Below are positions 1-6,955 of a stretch of DNA of 64,000 nucleotides, in pieces. The position numbers and the translations under genes are program-made. Positions within the stretch are counted from its first letter, which is position 1. Every line of letters begins with the position of its first letter. The stretch covers positions 2,294,001 through 2,358,000 of the forward strand of contig NZ_FOYV01000001.1 in NCBI RefSeq assembly GCF_900115175.1. The letters are read 5' to 3'. The notes beneath the pieces are model-generated. The model did not search any database, had not been told where the DNA came from, and saw only the letters and a list, made by a program, of their open reading frames with translations. The DNA is from Marinobacter gudaonensis. Its GTDB lineage: Bacteria > Pseudomonadota > Gammaproteobacteria > Pseudomonadales > Oleiphilaceae.

Positions 1-73
1 GGGACAGGCAGGCTTTCGCGTAGGCCAGGCCGATTCTCTGGCCGGCTCCGGTGATCAGGATGGGGGCGGTCAT
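1..73 (-). CDS. Short-chain dehydrogenase/reductase, FolM-like (5' end only)
   Basis: Only the first 24 codons are inside the window; the gene runs leftward off the edge. The reverse strand from the ATG at 71-73 reads MTAPILITGAGQRIGLAYA, which carries the TGxxxxIG dinucleotide-binding loop that opens the Rossmann fold of short-chain reductases. This start closely resembles FolM-type dihydromonapterin reductases of pseudomonads, which reduce pterins with NADPH, but 24 residues cannot separate FolM from other members. It lies 11 bases downstream of the LysR stop on the same strand, so the two may be cotranscribed. Confidence 0.6.
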   Translation of the reverse strand, partial: MTAPILITGAGQRIGLAYAKACLS

Positions 74-84
74 GACAGCTCCGT

Positions 85-1011
85 TCAGGGTTCGATCTGT
101 TTAATCTCCGCATTGAATACGTCGATGATCGTCTCACAGAGCCATTTGTGTCCGGATTCTTTTTCCGAGTTGGGGTCCCAGCACAGGTCGAAGGAGAAGA
201 CGACTTCCTCCAGGGGCAGCGGCGCGGCCTTGAGGTGTTTGAGGCGCGGGTCCAGGTCCAGCAGACGGCGCGGCGCTATGGCAATGAGGTCGGTGGTCAG
301 CAGCATGTCCGGGATGGTGTCCCAGCTGTCCACCACCAGTGCCGAGTGCCTTTCCAGTCCCCGACCGGCCAGGGCATCGTCAATCACCGTGGTGCCCGTG
401 GACGCCTGCGACAGCTTGACGTGGGGCAGGCGGGCATAGAGCTCCGCGGTCATGGGTTCCGCCGCCCGGGGATGGTCCGGTCGCATCAGCACCACCACGT
501 CGTCGGCCATCAGGCGCTGGCTGCGCACGGCTTTCGGCTTGAGCCGGCCGGGCGTCAGACGGATCTGGGCATCCACGCGGTCCCAGCCCGAGCTCTCGGA
601 GGAAATGGAGAACGGCAGGATATCAATCGTGATGTTGGGCGCTTCTTCCCGGACTCGCCGGGCAAAACTGGGGAGAAAGAAGCCGGAGATGTAGTTGGCC
701 ACCTGCATGCTGAAGACCCGGTCGGATTCCGCCGGCACGAACTGCTGCTGGGCGCTGATGGCACTGGACAGGCAGGACAGCCCGTCCTCCACCTGGACAA
801 TGATCTCCCTGGCCCGGTCGGTCGGCTCGAGCCCCTTGGCGGTCCGGTAGAACAGCTGGTCGTTCAGCATCACGCGCAGCCGGCCCAGGGCGTGGCTGAC
901 CGCTGAAGGGGACAGCCCCAGCTCACTGGCCACCTTGGAAATAGAGCGTTGTTCCATGATGTTGGTGAAAATAACCAGCAGGTTCAGATCAAAATCCCGA
1001 AGATTCACCAT
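85..1011 (-). CDS. LysR-family transcriptional regulator
   Basis: A 308-residue protein of normal LysR length. Residues 1-65 form the winged helix-turn-helix (DFDLNLLVIFTNIMEQRSIS, then VASELGLSPSAVSHALGRLR), and the rest is the two-lobed periplasmic-binding-protein-like effector domain. The NLR-x-FDLNLL start resembles the NodD/PcpR/LinR branch, whose members often respond to aromatic or carboxylic compounds; the ligand here cannot be read. It is transcribed in the same direction as the upstream TRAP operon but a terminator-like hairpin lies between, so it probably has its own promoter in 1012-1110. Regulation of the TRAP genes or of the deacetylase is a reasonable guess from position only. 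Confidence 0.9.
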   Translation of the reverse strand: MVNLRDFDLNLLVIFTNIMEQRSISKVASELGLSPSAVSHALGRLRVMLNDQLFYRTAKGLEPTDRAREIIVQVEDGLSCLSSAISAQQQFVPAESDRVFSMQVANYISGFFLPSFARRVREEAPNITIDILPFSISSESSGWDRVDAQIRLTPGRLKPKAVRSQRLMADDVVVLMRPDHPRAAEPMTAELYARLPHVKLSQASTGTTVIDDALAGRGLERHSALVVDSWDTIPDMLLTTDLIAIAPRRLLDLDPRLKHLKAAPLPLEEVVFSFDLCWDPNSEKESGHKWLCETIIDVFNAEIKQIEP

Positions 1012-1111
1012 GTTTGTCCGGTCTCGCTGCAGCCTTCGTTATTGTTATCGGAGACTAGTCTTGCAGACCGGCCGGGGAAGCGCCACTTTGGTGAGCGTTG
1101 CGGCGGGAAGC

Positions 1112-1144
1112 AAACAGACCCGGTGCCTGGACCGGGCACCGGGT
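1112..1144 (-). terminator. Probable intrinsic terminator of the TRAP operon
   Basis: Arms ACCCGGTGCC (1118-1127) and GGCACCGGGT (1135-1144) pair perfectly over 10 bp around a 7-base loop. Read leftward the stem is followed by CTGTTTGC, a weak U-rich tail. It sits 53 bases past the dctM stop, as expected for the end of the dctPQM transcript. Confidence 0.6.
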
Positions 1145-1197
1145 TCGGCAAAAAACGCCGGAAGGAGAATCGTCGGTTGCCTGCGGATGCCCGGCGG

Positions 1198-2478
1198 TCA
1201 GCCGAAGGTCTCCGGCAGCCAGAGGGTTACCGCCGGAACGTAGGCCACCAGGGCCACCACGGCGATCAACACCAGCATGAAGGGCCAGATATGCCGGGCC
1301 ACGGTTTCCACGCGTAGGCCACTGATGCTGGAGGCGACGAAAATGGAGTAGCCGACCGGCGGTGTGACCATGCCCACGGCAAAGTTGATCACCACCATGG
1401 CACCCAGCTGGATCGGCTCCAGGCCAATCTGTTGGCCAAGGCCAATGAGCACGCCACTGAGGATCACCATGGCGGAAATGTTGTCCATCACCGCGCCCAG
1501 CAACAGGAGCATGACGTTGACGATCAGCAGCAGCAGGATCGGATTGTCCGTGAGGGTCAGCAGGGCCCGGGTCAGTTGGGCGGGAATCTGCTCGCTGGCC
1601 ATGACCCAGGCAAAGCCGTAGGCCACGGCCACGATGAACATGATGACGCCGGTGGTTCGCATGGAACTCATCAGGATGGCCGGCAGGGTTTTCCAGTCCA
1701 GATCCCGGTAGAGGAACACGCCCACGATGGCGCTGTAGAGAACGCCGACCATGGCCGCCTCGGTGGGCGTGAACATGCCGCTGTAGATGCCGCCCAGGAT
1801 GACCACGGGCGCCAGCAATGCCCACACGCCATCTTTCAGCGCGTGCAGGAACTCCCGGCCGGTGGCGCGTTTTTCCCTCTCCACGCCGTGAAAACGCGCG
1901 TACAGCACGCTCACCACACAAAAACCGGCGGCGGCAATAAGGCCGGGAATGATGCCGGCCAGGAACAGCTTGGCAATGGATTCTTCGGCGAGCACGCCCC
2001 AGATCACCATGGGAATGGAGGGCGGAATCATCTGCCCGAGCGGGCCCACGGCGGTGGCCAGTGCCGCCGCGTAGCCGCGCTGATAGCCCCGACTTTCCAT
2101 CTCGTCGATCATGATCGAGCCTACCGCCGCGGTGGTTGCCGGTGCGGAGCCGGAAATGGCGCCGAAGAAGGTGCCGGCGGCCACGGTAGACATGGAAAGA
2201 CCGCCGGTGAGATGGCCAAAACAGGTTTCCGCCACCCGAACCAGGCGCCGGGACAGGCCGCCGGCACTCATCACCTCGCCGGCCAGGATAAAGCCCGGAA
2301 TGGCCAGCAGGCTGGTGACGTTGCTGCCGGCGATGAGCTGCTGCGGCAGAATCATTGGATTGACCTCGGCCATCCACAGGCCAACGGCAGCCAGCAACCC
2401 GATGGTGAAGGCAATTGGAACGCCAAGGGCCAGTAGAACCACCAGCCCGACCACCATGACAGTACCGATTTCACCCAT
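1198..2478 (-). CDS. dctM: TRAP transporter large permease (DctM type)
   Basis: A 426-residue, very hydrophobic protein with about 12 membrane segments, the standard length for the DctM subunit that carries the Na+-coupled solute pathway of tripartite ATP-independent periplasmic transporters. Family features include the N-terminal LVVLLALGVPIAFTIGL segment, the GNVTSLLAIPGFILAGE-like loop (here SNVTSLLAIPGFILAGE) and AVGPLGQMIPPSIPMVIWG. Its start overlaps the dctQ stop by 8 bases, showing translational coupling. It works with the small permease and the binding protein just upstream. The substrate is probably an organic acid but cannot be told from this subunit. Confidence 0.95.
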   Translation of the reverse strand: MGEIGTVMVVGLVVLLALGVPIAFTIGLLAAVGLWMAEVNPMILPQQLIAGSNVTSLLAIPGFILAGEVMSAGGLSRRLVRVAETCFGHLTGGLSMSTVAAGTFFGAISGSAPATTAAVGSIMIDEMESRGYQRGYAAALATAVGPLGQMIPPSIPMVIWGVLAEESIAKLFLAGIIPGLIAAAGFCVVSVLYARFHGVEREKRATGREFLHALKDGVWALLAPVVILGGIYSGMFTPTEAAMVGVLYSAIVGVFLYRDLDWKTLPAILMSSMRTTGVIMFIVAVAYGFAWVMASEQIPAQLTRALLTLTDNPILLLLIVNVMLLLLGAVMDNISAMVILSGVLIGLGQQIGLEPIQLGAMVVINFAVGMVTPPVGYSIFVASSISGLRVETVARHIWPFMLVLIAVVALVAYVPAVTLWLPETFG

Positions 2479-2971
2479 GGGTTTGCTCCGCGGAAGAATG
2501 GATCGGCCGTGGCCGAACCAGCAGGATCAGGGCGTGAATACCGATCAGGGCACCACCAACGGGTACCGCGGCGCTCTCCAGCCAGATTGGATAACGGACT
2601 GCGGGTGACACCTGCCCGCTGGTAAACTCGGCAAAGTTCCAGCCAGTCCAGAGCATCACCAACCCCAGAGCCAATACCAGTACCAGGATACCCCGCTCAA
2701 CCAGCTCGCCAAGAAGCGGTGGCAAGGCGTCGACCAGCAGGGTTACCCGAACATGGCCACCGGTGCGAACCAGGGCGCTGGCGAAGAGAAAGACCGTCCA
2801 GGTGAAGGCCAGGGCTGCGACCTCATCACTCCACACCAGCGCATCACCCAGCACGTACCGATAAAAAACACCCAGTAACAGGCTGATGATCATGACCAGG
2901 GCAGTTACCGCACCGATCACCTGGGACCCGAAGGCCAGGCCCAGGCCGAACTTGTCCAGATACTGATACAT
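2471..2971 (-). CDS. dctQ: TRAP transporter small permease (DctQ type)
   Basis: A 166-residue protein with four predicted membrane segments, as usual for DctQ. It carries the family's features: FYRYVLGDALVWSDEVAAL after the first hairpin, and a conserved aromatic/acidic loop. DctQ pairs with DctM to form the membrane complex that accepts solute from the periplasmic DctP protein. It lies 67 bases downstream of dctP and overlaps dctM by 8 bases, so the three genes form one leftward operon. Confidence 0.93.
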   Translation of the reverse strand: MYQYLDKFGLGLAFGSQVIGAVTALVMIISLLLGVFYRYVLGDALVWSDEVAALAFTWTVFLFASALVRTGGHVRVTLLVDALPPLLGELVERGILVLVLALGLVMLWTGWNFAEFTSGQVSPAVRYPIWLESAAVPVGGALIGIHALILLVRPRPIHSSAEQTHG

Positions 2972-3038
2972 TCACAAGGTTCCCATTGAAAATCCCGGAA
3001 CGCCGGCCATCCGTGGCCGACCACTTTATCCGACTGCG

Positions 3039-4025
3039 TTATTCACTCACCTGCTTGAGTGCGGTATCAACGATGTCCGAGCCGATCTTGCCGCGGTACT
3101 CGTCGTAGACGCCGGAAACCTTGTTGCGGAAGGCGTTGATATCGTCCACCTCATTAACGGTCATTCCGGCGGCCTTGATCTGCTCAAGCACCTCGCCGTT
3201 GTTGGCGGCTACCGTCTCCCGCTGGCGGTCTATGGCGCGCCTGGCGGCCTGACGGACCTTTTCCTGGGTATCGGCGGACAGCTTGTTGAAGGTCTGTTTG
3301 GACATCAGCAACGCCAGGGCGTTGTAGGTATGGCTGGTCAGCGACAGGTAGCTGGTGACCTCGGGGTATTTGTTGGCATAGATAACCGGCAGGGGAATTT
3401 CCAGGCCGTCCACGGTGCCCTGTTGCACGGCGGTGAACACGTCACTCCAGGCCATGGGCACCGGGTTGGCGCCGATGGCGCGGAAGCTGGCGATAAACAG
3501 GTCGCTGGGCTGAACGCGCAGTTTCACGCCGTTGAAGTCCTCCGGGGTCTTTATCGGGCGTTTGTTGTTGATGGTGTGGCGAAAGCCGGCCTCCGGAAAA
3601 CCCAGCCCGATGATGCCCTTGGAATCGAGTTTGGCCATCAGCGTTTTACCCACCTCGCCGTCCAGTACCTTGTGGGCCTGGGCATTGTTGGCGTAGAGGA
3701 ACGGCAGGTCGTTGAGCTGGAAGGCGGAGTCGAGCGTGCCTACCTGGGTACCGGTGATCACGCCGGCATCCATGGTGCCAAACTGCATGGCCTGCAGCAT
3801 GGCGGTGTCGTTACCCAGCTGATGGTTGGGATAGAACTGCACATTGAATTCACCCGGTGCGGCCGCCTCCAGCTCCTCGGCAAAATAGTGGGCGGCGATG
3901 GCGTAGGGGTCCACCTTGCTGTCGGCGGTGGTCCAGCCCAGTTTGATGGTGGTCTGGGCCTGGCTGACCGTGGCAGCACAGAGCAGCAGGGCGGTGGCAA
4001 TGGACTTGCGAGGGATCAGTTTCAT
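3039..4025 (-). CDS. dctP: TRAP transporter periplasmic solute-binding protein (DctP type)
   Basis: A 328-residue exported protein. Residues 1-23 are a Sec signal peptide (basic start, hydrophobic core, cleavage after SQA). The mature part shows DctP family features: IKLGWTT at the first strand, the GTMDAGVITG stretch, LKLR-type VKLRVQPSDLF with the conserved arginine that normally contacts a substrate carboxylate, and AVQQGTVDGLEIP. It binds the substrate in the periplasm and passes it to DctQM. It is the first gene of the operon and is preceded by a long AT-rich intergenic region shared with the divergent deacetylase. The substrate is unknown. Confidence 0.94.
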   Translation of the reverse strand: MKLIPRKSIATALLLCAATVSQAQTTIKLGWTTADSKVDPYAIAAHYFAEELEAAAPGEFNVQFYPNHQLGNDTAMLQAMQFGTMDAGVITGTQVGTLDSAFQLNDLPFLYANNAQAHKVLDGEVGKTLMAKLDSKGIIGLGFPEAGFRHTINNKRPIKTPEDFNGVKLRVQPSDLFIASFRAIGANPVPMAWSDVFTAVQQGTVDGLEIPLPVIYANKYPEVTSYLSLTSHTYNALALLMSKQTFNKLSADTQEKVRQAARRAIDRQRETVAANNGEVLEQIKAAGMTVNEVDDINAFRNKVSGVYDEYRGKIGSDIVDTALKQVSE

Positions 4026-4349
4026 TGTTGTTCTCCGGTCAATAGCAAACTGGGATTATCGATTGGTCGGTTTATCCCGTTCTTTTATTCCGTTTTACCC
4101 AATCTTTATCCGTTTATTGTTTCCCGAATTCAATCGGTAAAAATCAATTTAGGGTAAAGAAATAAAAAGCGCAAATTTAATGTAATTCAGGGGTTTGTGA
4201 ATACTGTGCACGTTACCTTTTTGAACTTGATTCATGTCTATGTGCATGAAATTGAATTTATAAAAACCGCTTCAAATAAAGGATATCAGCGGATATATTT
4301 CATGTGTTCGCTATTTATAAAAAGATAAATAAACGAAAAGGGCCGGATT
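4026..4349. promoter_or_regulatory. Divergent AT-rich control region between dctP and the deacetylase
   Basis: This 324-base gap is far more AT-rich than its surroundings and must carry the promoters of both dctP (leftward) and the deacetylase (rightward). A dyad, TTCATG-N8-CATGAA at 4231-4250, lies about 100 bases before the deacetylase start and has the size of a LysR- or GntR-type operator. TATTTATAAA near 4312 could be a -10 region. Neither site is proven, and I see no ORF or RNA gene here. Confidence 0.5.
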
Positions 4350-5219
4350 ATGACTCGGGATTTATCATGTGCAATAAAGCGATTGGATAAAGATTTTCTG
4401 TGGCCGGAAAACAGTCGCTTGGCCGTTAACCTGAACATCGCCTATGAGATGTGGACACCCGGGGCCTGCTCCAGTGTGAACCCTATGGGCAACGTGCTGT
4501 CCGGCGACCGGATTGACCCCAACGCCGACAGTTACGGCCGCTATAACGCCAATGCCGGAGCCAGGCGATTATTCGATATTGCCGAACGCCACGGCGTCGC
4601 CGCCAGCGTGTTTACCTCCGGTCGCGTGGCCGAACATCATGCCGGAGAGCTGAAGCGGCGAGCAGACGTTGGCCACGAGATCATCGGCCACAGCTACGGC
4701 CAGGACATGCTGTTTCCCTACCTGTCTGAAGACGAGGTTGAAGACAACATTGCCACCTCCACACGTCTGCTCGAGCAGGCCACCGGCCGGCGGCCCCGGG
4801 GCTGGATCAGCCCGAGGATCACATCGGATCTAGCGGTTCAGCAGCGTCTGGCGCGGCATGGTTACCAGTGGCACGGCGATGCCCTCGATGACGATGTGCC
4901 CTACCTGCAGCAGTTCGACGACAGTGAGATCCTGGCCATTCCCTTTACCATCGACTTCAACGACCTGCCCCACGCCATGCGCTTCGGCCGGACCCCCGCG
5001 CAGTTCGTGGATATGTTCTACCTCACGGTGGACAAGCTGCTGGCCAGTAACCGGGAAACCCTGATCCTGGATGTGATTGTACACGGCCACTGTTACGGCC
5101 GCCCGGCCGGGGCCTGGGCGTTCGAGGACATTGTCCGGCGCTGCGTGGATCAGCCGGGCGTGTGGGTAACCACCAGGGGACAGATCTTCGATTATGTGAG
5201 ACCATTTTTCGACGACTGA
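4350..5219 (+). CDS. Polysaccharide deacetylase-family (NodB/PuuE-like) hydrolase
   Basis: A 289-residue cytoplasmic protein (no signal peptide) with the NodB-homology fold of carbohydrate esterase family 4. Visible landmarks are RLAVNLNIAYEMW near residue 23 at the first strand, VAASVFTSGRVAEHH, VGHEIIGHSYGQDM with the motif-2 histidines, and RGWISPRITSDL. This soluble branch includes PuuE allantoinase-like enzymes acting on small amide substrates, not on cell-wall glycans, so the family name may mislead. It faces the TRAP operon across a shared control region and could process the imported compound. Substrate unknown. The downstream nuclease gene starts 27 bases after its stop. Confidence 0.75.
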   Translation: MTRDLSCAIKRLDKDFLWPENSRLAVNLNIAYEMWTPGACSSVNPMGNVLSGDRIDPNADSYGRYNANAGARRLFDIAERHGVAASVFTSGRVAEHHAGELKRRADVGHEIIGHSYGQDMLFPYLSEDEVEDNIATSTRLLEQATGRRPRGWISPRITSDLAVQQRLARHGYQWHGDALDDDVPYLQQFDDSEILAIPFTIDFNDLPHAMRFGRTPAQFVDMFYLTVDKLLASNRETLILDVIVHGHCYGRPAGAWAFEDIVRRCVDQPGVWVTTRGQIFDYVRPFFDD

Positions 5220-5245
5220 AACCGGAGGCACATCGCCAGGACACC

Positions 5246-6955
5246 ATGGCAGTACGGAACCCGACCCATCGACCATCGGGTACCGCAGATCTGAACAATC
5301 CGCTGTACTACCTCGAGAACATGGAGACCGTGGTGGACTGGGTGTACCGTCATCACCCGGACCTGCTCACCCCGGCGGAAGGTGACCGGCTGGCGGACTT
5401 TGCCCGATTGACGGTGCCGGCCCGGGCCCTGTTGACCCGGATGGTGATGCGCTCGGGTGAATTGTTCCGCACCGACAAGCTGCATTACCCGGAGCTTGGC
5501 GCGCCGGCGTCGCAGGCGCTGGCCGAGCTGGCTGGCACCGGCTGGCTGGACGCCGAACCGTCGGTGAGCCTGGATGACCTGTTCAGGCTGTTCACCCTGG
5601 CCGAACTGCGCCCTGTTTTCGCCGACACCCTCAAAGGCGCCGGCGCGCCTCCCTCCCTCCCTAAAGCCCAGATGCGTGAGACGTTACGCGCCCGGTTTCC
5701 CGATGCGAGGTCTATTGAAGACTGGCTGGGTGCGGGTCAGCCAGGCGTTGTGAAGCTGAACACCATGGCCCTGTTCGATCGGATCCGCCTGATGTTTTTC
5801 GGCAATCTGCGCCAGACCTGGTCGGATTTCGTCCTCGTGGAGCTGGGCCACCAGCGCTATGAAACCGTCCCTTTTACTCCGGAGTCCCGGGCGTTCCAGC
5901 ACCGGGCCGAAGTGGACCTGTACCTGACCATGCACCAGTGTCGGCAATGGCTGGATGACGGGCTGCCCGCCCGGGAGGTGTGGCCAGAGGTGCCGCCACC
6001 CTCAGACAACGCCTGGCTGGCCAGCCGCCGAGACCGCCTGTTGCTGGAGCTGGGCCGACAGGCCGAGCGCCAGGGCGATCGGGAACTGGCCCTTAAGGCC
6101 CTGTCCGAAAGCAGCCACCGGGAGGCCAGGCTGAAGCAGTTGCGCCTGCTGGAGCGGATGAAGCGCTTCGGGCAGGCCTGGGAGATTGCCATCGCCTGGG
6201 ACGCACAGGATCTGAGCGACGCCGAGAACCAGGGGCTGGCCCGCATCCTCCGGCGGCTGGCCCCAAAGGTTGGAGGCCCGGCGCCGGTAAGGACCGACTC
6301 GCCAACCCTCCGTGAAACGGTTCTCACCCTGCCAAGACCCGAGGCAGGTTCGGTGGAGCATGCCGTGCAGCAGCACCTGTCGCGGCCCGATGCACCCGCC
6401 TACTACGTGGAGAACACCCTGATCAACGGGCTGTTTGGCCTGCTGTGCTGGCAGACGATCTTCGCGCCGGTGCCCGGGGCCTTCTTCCATCCGTTCCATG
6501 TGGGCCCGGCGGACCTGACCCGGGAGGATTTCGTCAGCCGGCGGCGCCTCGCCCTCGAGCAGGCCTTCGGCTATCTGCAAGATGGCAGCTACCGGCAGCG
6601 TATCCTCGAAAATTACCGGGCCAAGTACGGCATCAGCAACCCGTTCGTGGTCTGGCCGGTGCTCACCGAAGACCTACTGGAGGTGGCGCTGGACTGCCTG
6701 CCGGCGGTCGACCTTGAGAAACTGTTCCGTCGCCTGCTGCGCAACATCCGCGAGCATCGCAGCGGCCTGCCCGACCTGATCCGCTTTTTCCCCAACCGCA
6801 ACGATGGTCAGAAGCGCTACGAACTGATCGAGGTGAAAGGCCCGGGCGATCGGCTCCAGGATCATCAGATCCGTTGGCTGGAGTTCTTCTCGGTCGAAGG
6901 CATCCCCGCCAGTGTCTGCTATGTACGATGGCAGGACAGCGAGGCGCCGGAATGA
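5246..6955 (+). CDS. FAN1-like VRR-NUC structure-specific nuclease
   Basis: I chose the ATG at 5246, giving 569 residues; an upstream in-frame start at 5162 would lie inside the deacetylase gene. The C-terminal 90 residues form a VRR-NUC PD-(D/E)xK domain: LPDLIRFFP supplies D510, YELIEVKGPGD supplies E529 and K531, and QDHQIRWLEFF follows. The long N-terminal part matches the bacterial FAN1 layout (a DNA-binding domain, then helical repeats). FAN1 nucleases cut 5' flaps and process interstrand crosslinks; the Pseudomonas aeruginosa homologue is biochemically characterised. Its stop overlaps the start of the next gene as ATGA, so the two are translationally coupled, which suggests a joint repair role. 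Confidence 0.85.
   Translation: MAVRNPTHRPSGTADLNNPLYYLENMETVVDWVYRHHPDLLTPAEGDRLADFARLTVPARALLTRMVMRSGELFRTDKLHYPELGAPASQALAELAGTGWLDAEPSVSLDDLFRLFTLAELRPVFADTLKGAGAPPSLPKAQMRETLRARFPDARSIEDWLGAGQPGVVKLNTMALFDRIRLMFFGNLRQTWSDFVLVELGHQRYETVPFTPESRAFQHRAEVDLYLTMHQCRQWLDDGLPAREVWPEVPPPSDNAWLASRRDRLLLELGRQAERQGDRELALKALSESSHREARLKQLRLLERMKRFGQAWEIAIAWDAQDLSDAENQGLARILRRLAPKVGGPAPVRTDSPTLRETVLTLPRPEAGSVEHAVQQHLSRPDAPAYYVENTLINGLFGLLCWQTIFAPVPGAFFHPFHVGPADLTREDFVSRRRLALEQAFGYLQDGSYRQRILENYRAKYGISNPFVVWPVLTEDLLEVALDCLPAVDLEKLFRRLLRNIREHRSGLPDLIRFFPNRNDGQKRYELIEVKGPGDRLQDHQIRWLEFFSVEGIPASVCYVRWQDSEAPE

Noticed and set aside
1432..2436. A 334-codon rightward open frame opposite dctM
   Set aside because: It is the antisense of a clear TRAP permease and has an implausible His/Gln/Gly-rich composition.
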